Shown here in pieces: positions 42,690-43,957 of a DNA stretch of 43,957 nt. Made by a program: the position numbers and the translations under genes. Below the pieces are notes generated by a model. That model ran no database searches. It was not told where the DNA came from and worked only from the letters and a program-made list of their open reading frames with translations. This DNA is from Clostridium fallax (GTDB lineage Bacteria > Bacillota > Clostridia > Clostridiales > Clostridiaceae), in the NCBI RefSeq assembly GCF_900129365.1, contig NZ_FQVM01000018.1:1-43957 (forward strand), read 5' to 3'. The stretch's first letter is position 1; every line of letters begins with the position of its first letter.

Positions 42690-43442
42690 TTATTTTAATA
42701 TTAAAACTACTGGGCAATGATCCGAACCTAAAATTTCAGTATGAATTTCAGCATTTTCTATTCTTTCCTTTAACCTATTAGAAACTACAAAATAATCTAT
42801 TCTCCATCCTGCATTATTCTTTCTTGCATTAAATCTATAAGACCACCATGAATAAATTCCTTCTTTATCTGGATATAAGTATCTAAAGGTATCTATAAAT
42901 CCATCATCTAATAGTTTTGTAAATTCTTCTCTTTCTTCATCAGTAAAGCCTGCATTTTTTCTATTATTTTTAGGATTTTTAAGATCTATTTCCTTATGAG
43001 CTACATTTAAATCGCCGCAAATAATTACTGGCTTTTTATCATCTAAATTTTTTAGATAAATTCTAAAATCTTCTTCCCATTTTACTCTATAATCTAATCT
43101 TTCTAATTTTTGCTTAGAATTTGGAGTATATACAGTTACCACATAATAATCATCAAATTCTAATGTTATTACTCTACCCTCTTTATCATGTTCTTCTATT
43201 CCTATACCATAATTAACTGATATAGGTTCTCTTTTTGTAAAAATTGCAGTTCCAGAATAGCCTTTTTTCTCTGCATAATTCCAATACTGGTGATATCCTT
43301 CAAGTTGTAAATCTATTTGACCTTTTTGAAGCTTAGTTTCTTGCACACAAAATATATCTGCATCTTCTTTATTAAAGTAATCTATAAATCCTTTTTGCAC
43401 ACAAGCTCTTAAGCCATTAACATTCCATGATATTAATTTCAT
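42690..43442 (-). CDS. exoA: Exodeoxyribonuclease III / AP endonuclease
   Basis: A 250-residue exonuclease III (Xth/ExoA) family enzyme that cuts abasic sites and removes 3' blocking groups in base-excision repair. Family motifs are complete: SWNVNGLRA at residue 5, the metal-binding glutamate in VQETKLQ near 34, the CGDLNVAH Asp-Asn pair near 142, WRIDYFVVS near 212, and the catalytic SDHCPV at the end. AGGAGAGG leads the ATG. It is a single gene, with a terminator at 42554-42609. Confidence 0.96.
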   Translation of the reverse strand: MKLISWNVNGLRACVQKGFIDYFNKEDADIFCVQETKLQKGQIDLQLEGYHQYWNYAEKKGYSGTAIFTKREPISVNYGIGIEEHDKEGRVITLEFDDYYVVTVYTPNSKQKLERLDYRVKWEEDFRIYLKNLDDKKPVIICGDLNVAHKEIDLKNPKNNRKNAGFTDEEREEFTKLLDDGFIDTFRYLYPDKEGIYSWWSYRFNARKNNAGWRIDYFVVSNRLKERIENAEIHTEILGSDHCPVVLILK

Positions 43443-43957
43443 TTTATCCTCTCCTATCTATATAAAATCTAAAACAACGCTAATTATTTTTAAATAATAA
43501 TTAGTATTATATCATTGTTTTATATATAAATACATATAATAATATTTAAAATTAAATATTATTATCATTGATTTTTCTTTTATTAATCTCATCTAAAATT
43601 TAATCACCAAAATTATTTAATACTATTAAAAATAAAATACTTTATACTCAAGCATTTTATTTTTATATAATATCTTTATTATCTTAACCTTATATTTTTA
43701 ACTAATTTTGTTCTTTAAAAATATAGAATACTTAAATTACAAATATTTTTCCAATTTCTTTGTATATATTAACATAAAACCTTGTTATATCTTTCCCCAA
43801 ATTTATTCTTTAATAGGTATAATAAAATCCCCAAATATATATCTAATTTTAATATTGAAAATTTTAAGTTTTTATTATATATAAATTATCTTTATAATAT
43901 CACTTTATAAATATCCTTACAAAAATAATTTTGGCAAATTTATAAATTTATTCCCTT
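43443..43957. other. AT-rich region at the window edge without a recognisable gene
   Basis: The first part should hold the exoA promoter; no clear boxes are seen. The remainder shows no ribosome site with a plausible frame on either strand, and no conserved RNA structure. Confidence 0.4.

Overview
The window is about 44 kb of very AT-rich DNA with Gram-positive gene structure: strong AGGAGG-type ribosome sites, TTGACA/TATAAT-type promoters, and hairpin-plus-U-tract terminators in most gaps. The gene content points to an anaerobic, amino-acid-fermenting member of Clostridium in the broad sense. It includes selenium-dependent Stickland reductases, an unfused ispH in a cmk cluster, gdhA, a bacterial heme oxygenase and a large subtilisin-like surface protease. 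I see no rRNA, tRNA, CRISPR array, phage or intact insertion sequence. No species can be named from the sequence alone.

Region 1 (1-8300) holds an APC amino acid permease on the + strand, then on the - strand the proline-reductase cluster prdC-prdA-(small protein)-prdB-prdF. PrdF racemises L-proline to D-proline. PrdA and PrdB form the pyruvoyl/selenocysteine D-proline reductase, and PrdC is the RnfC-like electron-input protein. prdB is read through an in-frame UGA (Sec150) followed by a perfect 9-bp stem. PrdA carries a second, diverged copy of its N-terminal module, about 70 residues longer than the family form.

Region 2 (8525-14202) is a second selenoprotein operon on the - strand: grdX, a pyruvoyl proprotein of the GrdE/G/I family, and a GrdB/F/H selenoprotein (Sec350 in the signature UGTCTRCG). 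A YkvI-like transporter follows, and a GntR/FadR-family regulator lies upstream. The shared components GrdA, GrdC and GrdD are not in the window, so this is a substrate-specific component B module whose substrate is unknown. The grd promoter has a perfect palindrome in its -35/-10 spacer. The prd promoter has two dyads around it.

Region 3 (14520-24000) contains a candidate orphan small RNA, miaB, an aminotransferase, a 51-aa protein, a GNAT acetyltransferase, the operon (FAD oxidoreductase)-aroH-cmk-ispH, and hemO. Region 4 (23492-27045) is a four-gene operon of two CobW-type GTPases, an UPF0718-type permease and its TIGR03943-type partner, behind a 7-1-7 dyad of the Fur/Zur kind. This suggests metal, perhaps zinc, homeostasis.

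Region 5 (27379-36940) carries gdhA, an RpiR regulator, mnmM, rluB, an endonuclease-IV-like protein, a Cys/Gly-rich small protein, a PadR regulator, a secreted DUF1002 protein, several small proteins, and a membrane-anchored esterase. Region 6 (37026-43957) holds the 1699-aa S8 protease and exoA. Four annotated proteins are under 60 codons, three of them newly read from the sequence in gaps. Several gene starts were moved to downstream ATG or TTG codons because of ribosome-site placement.
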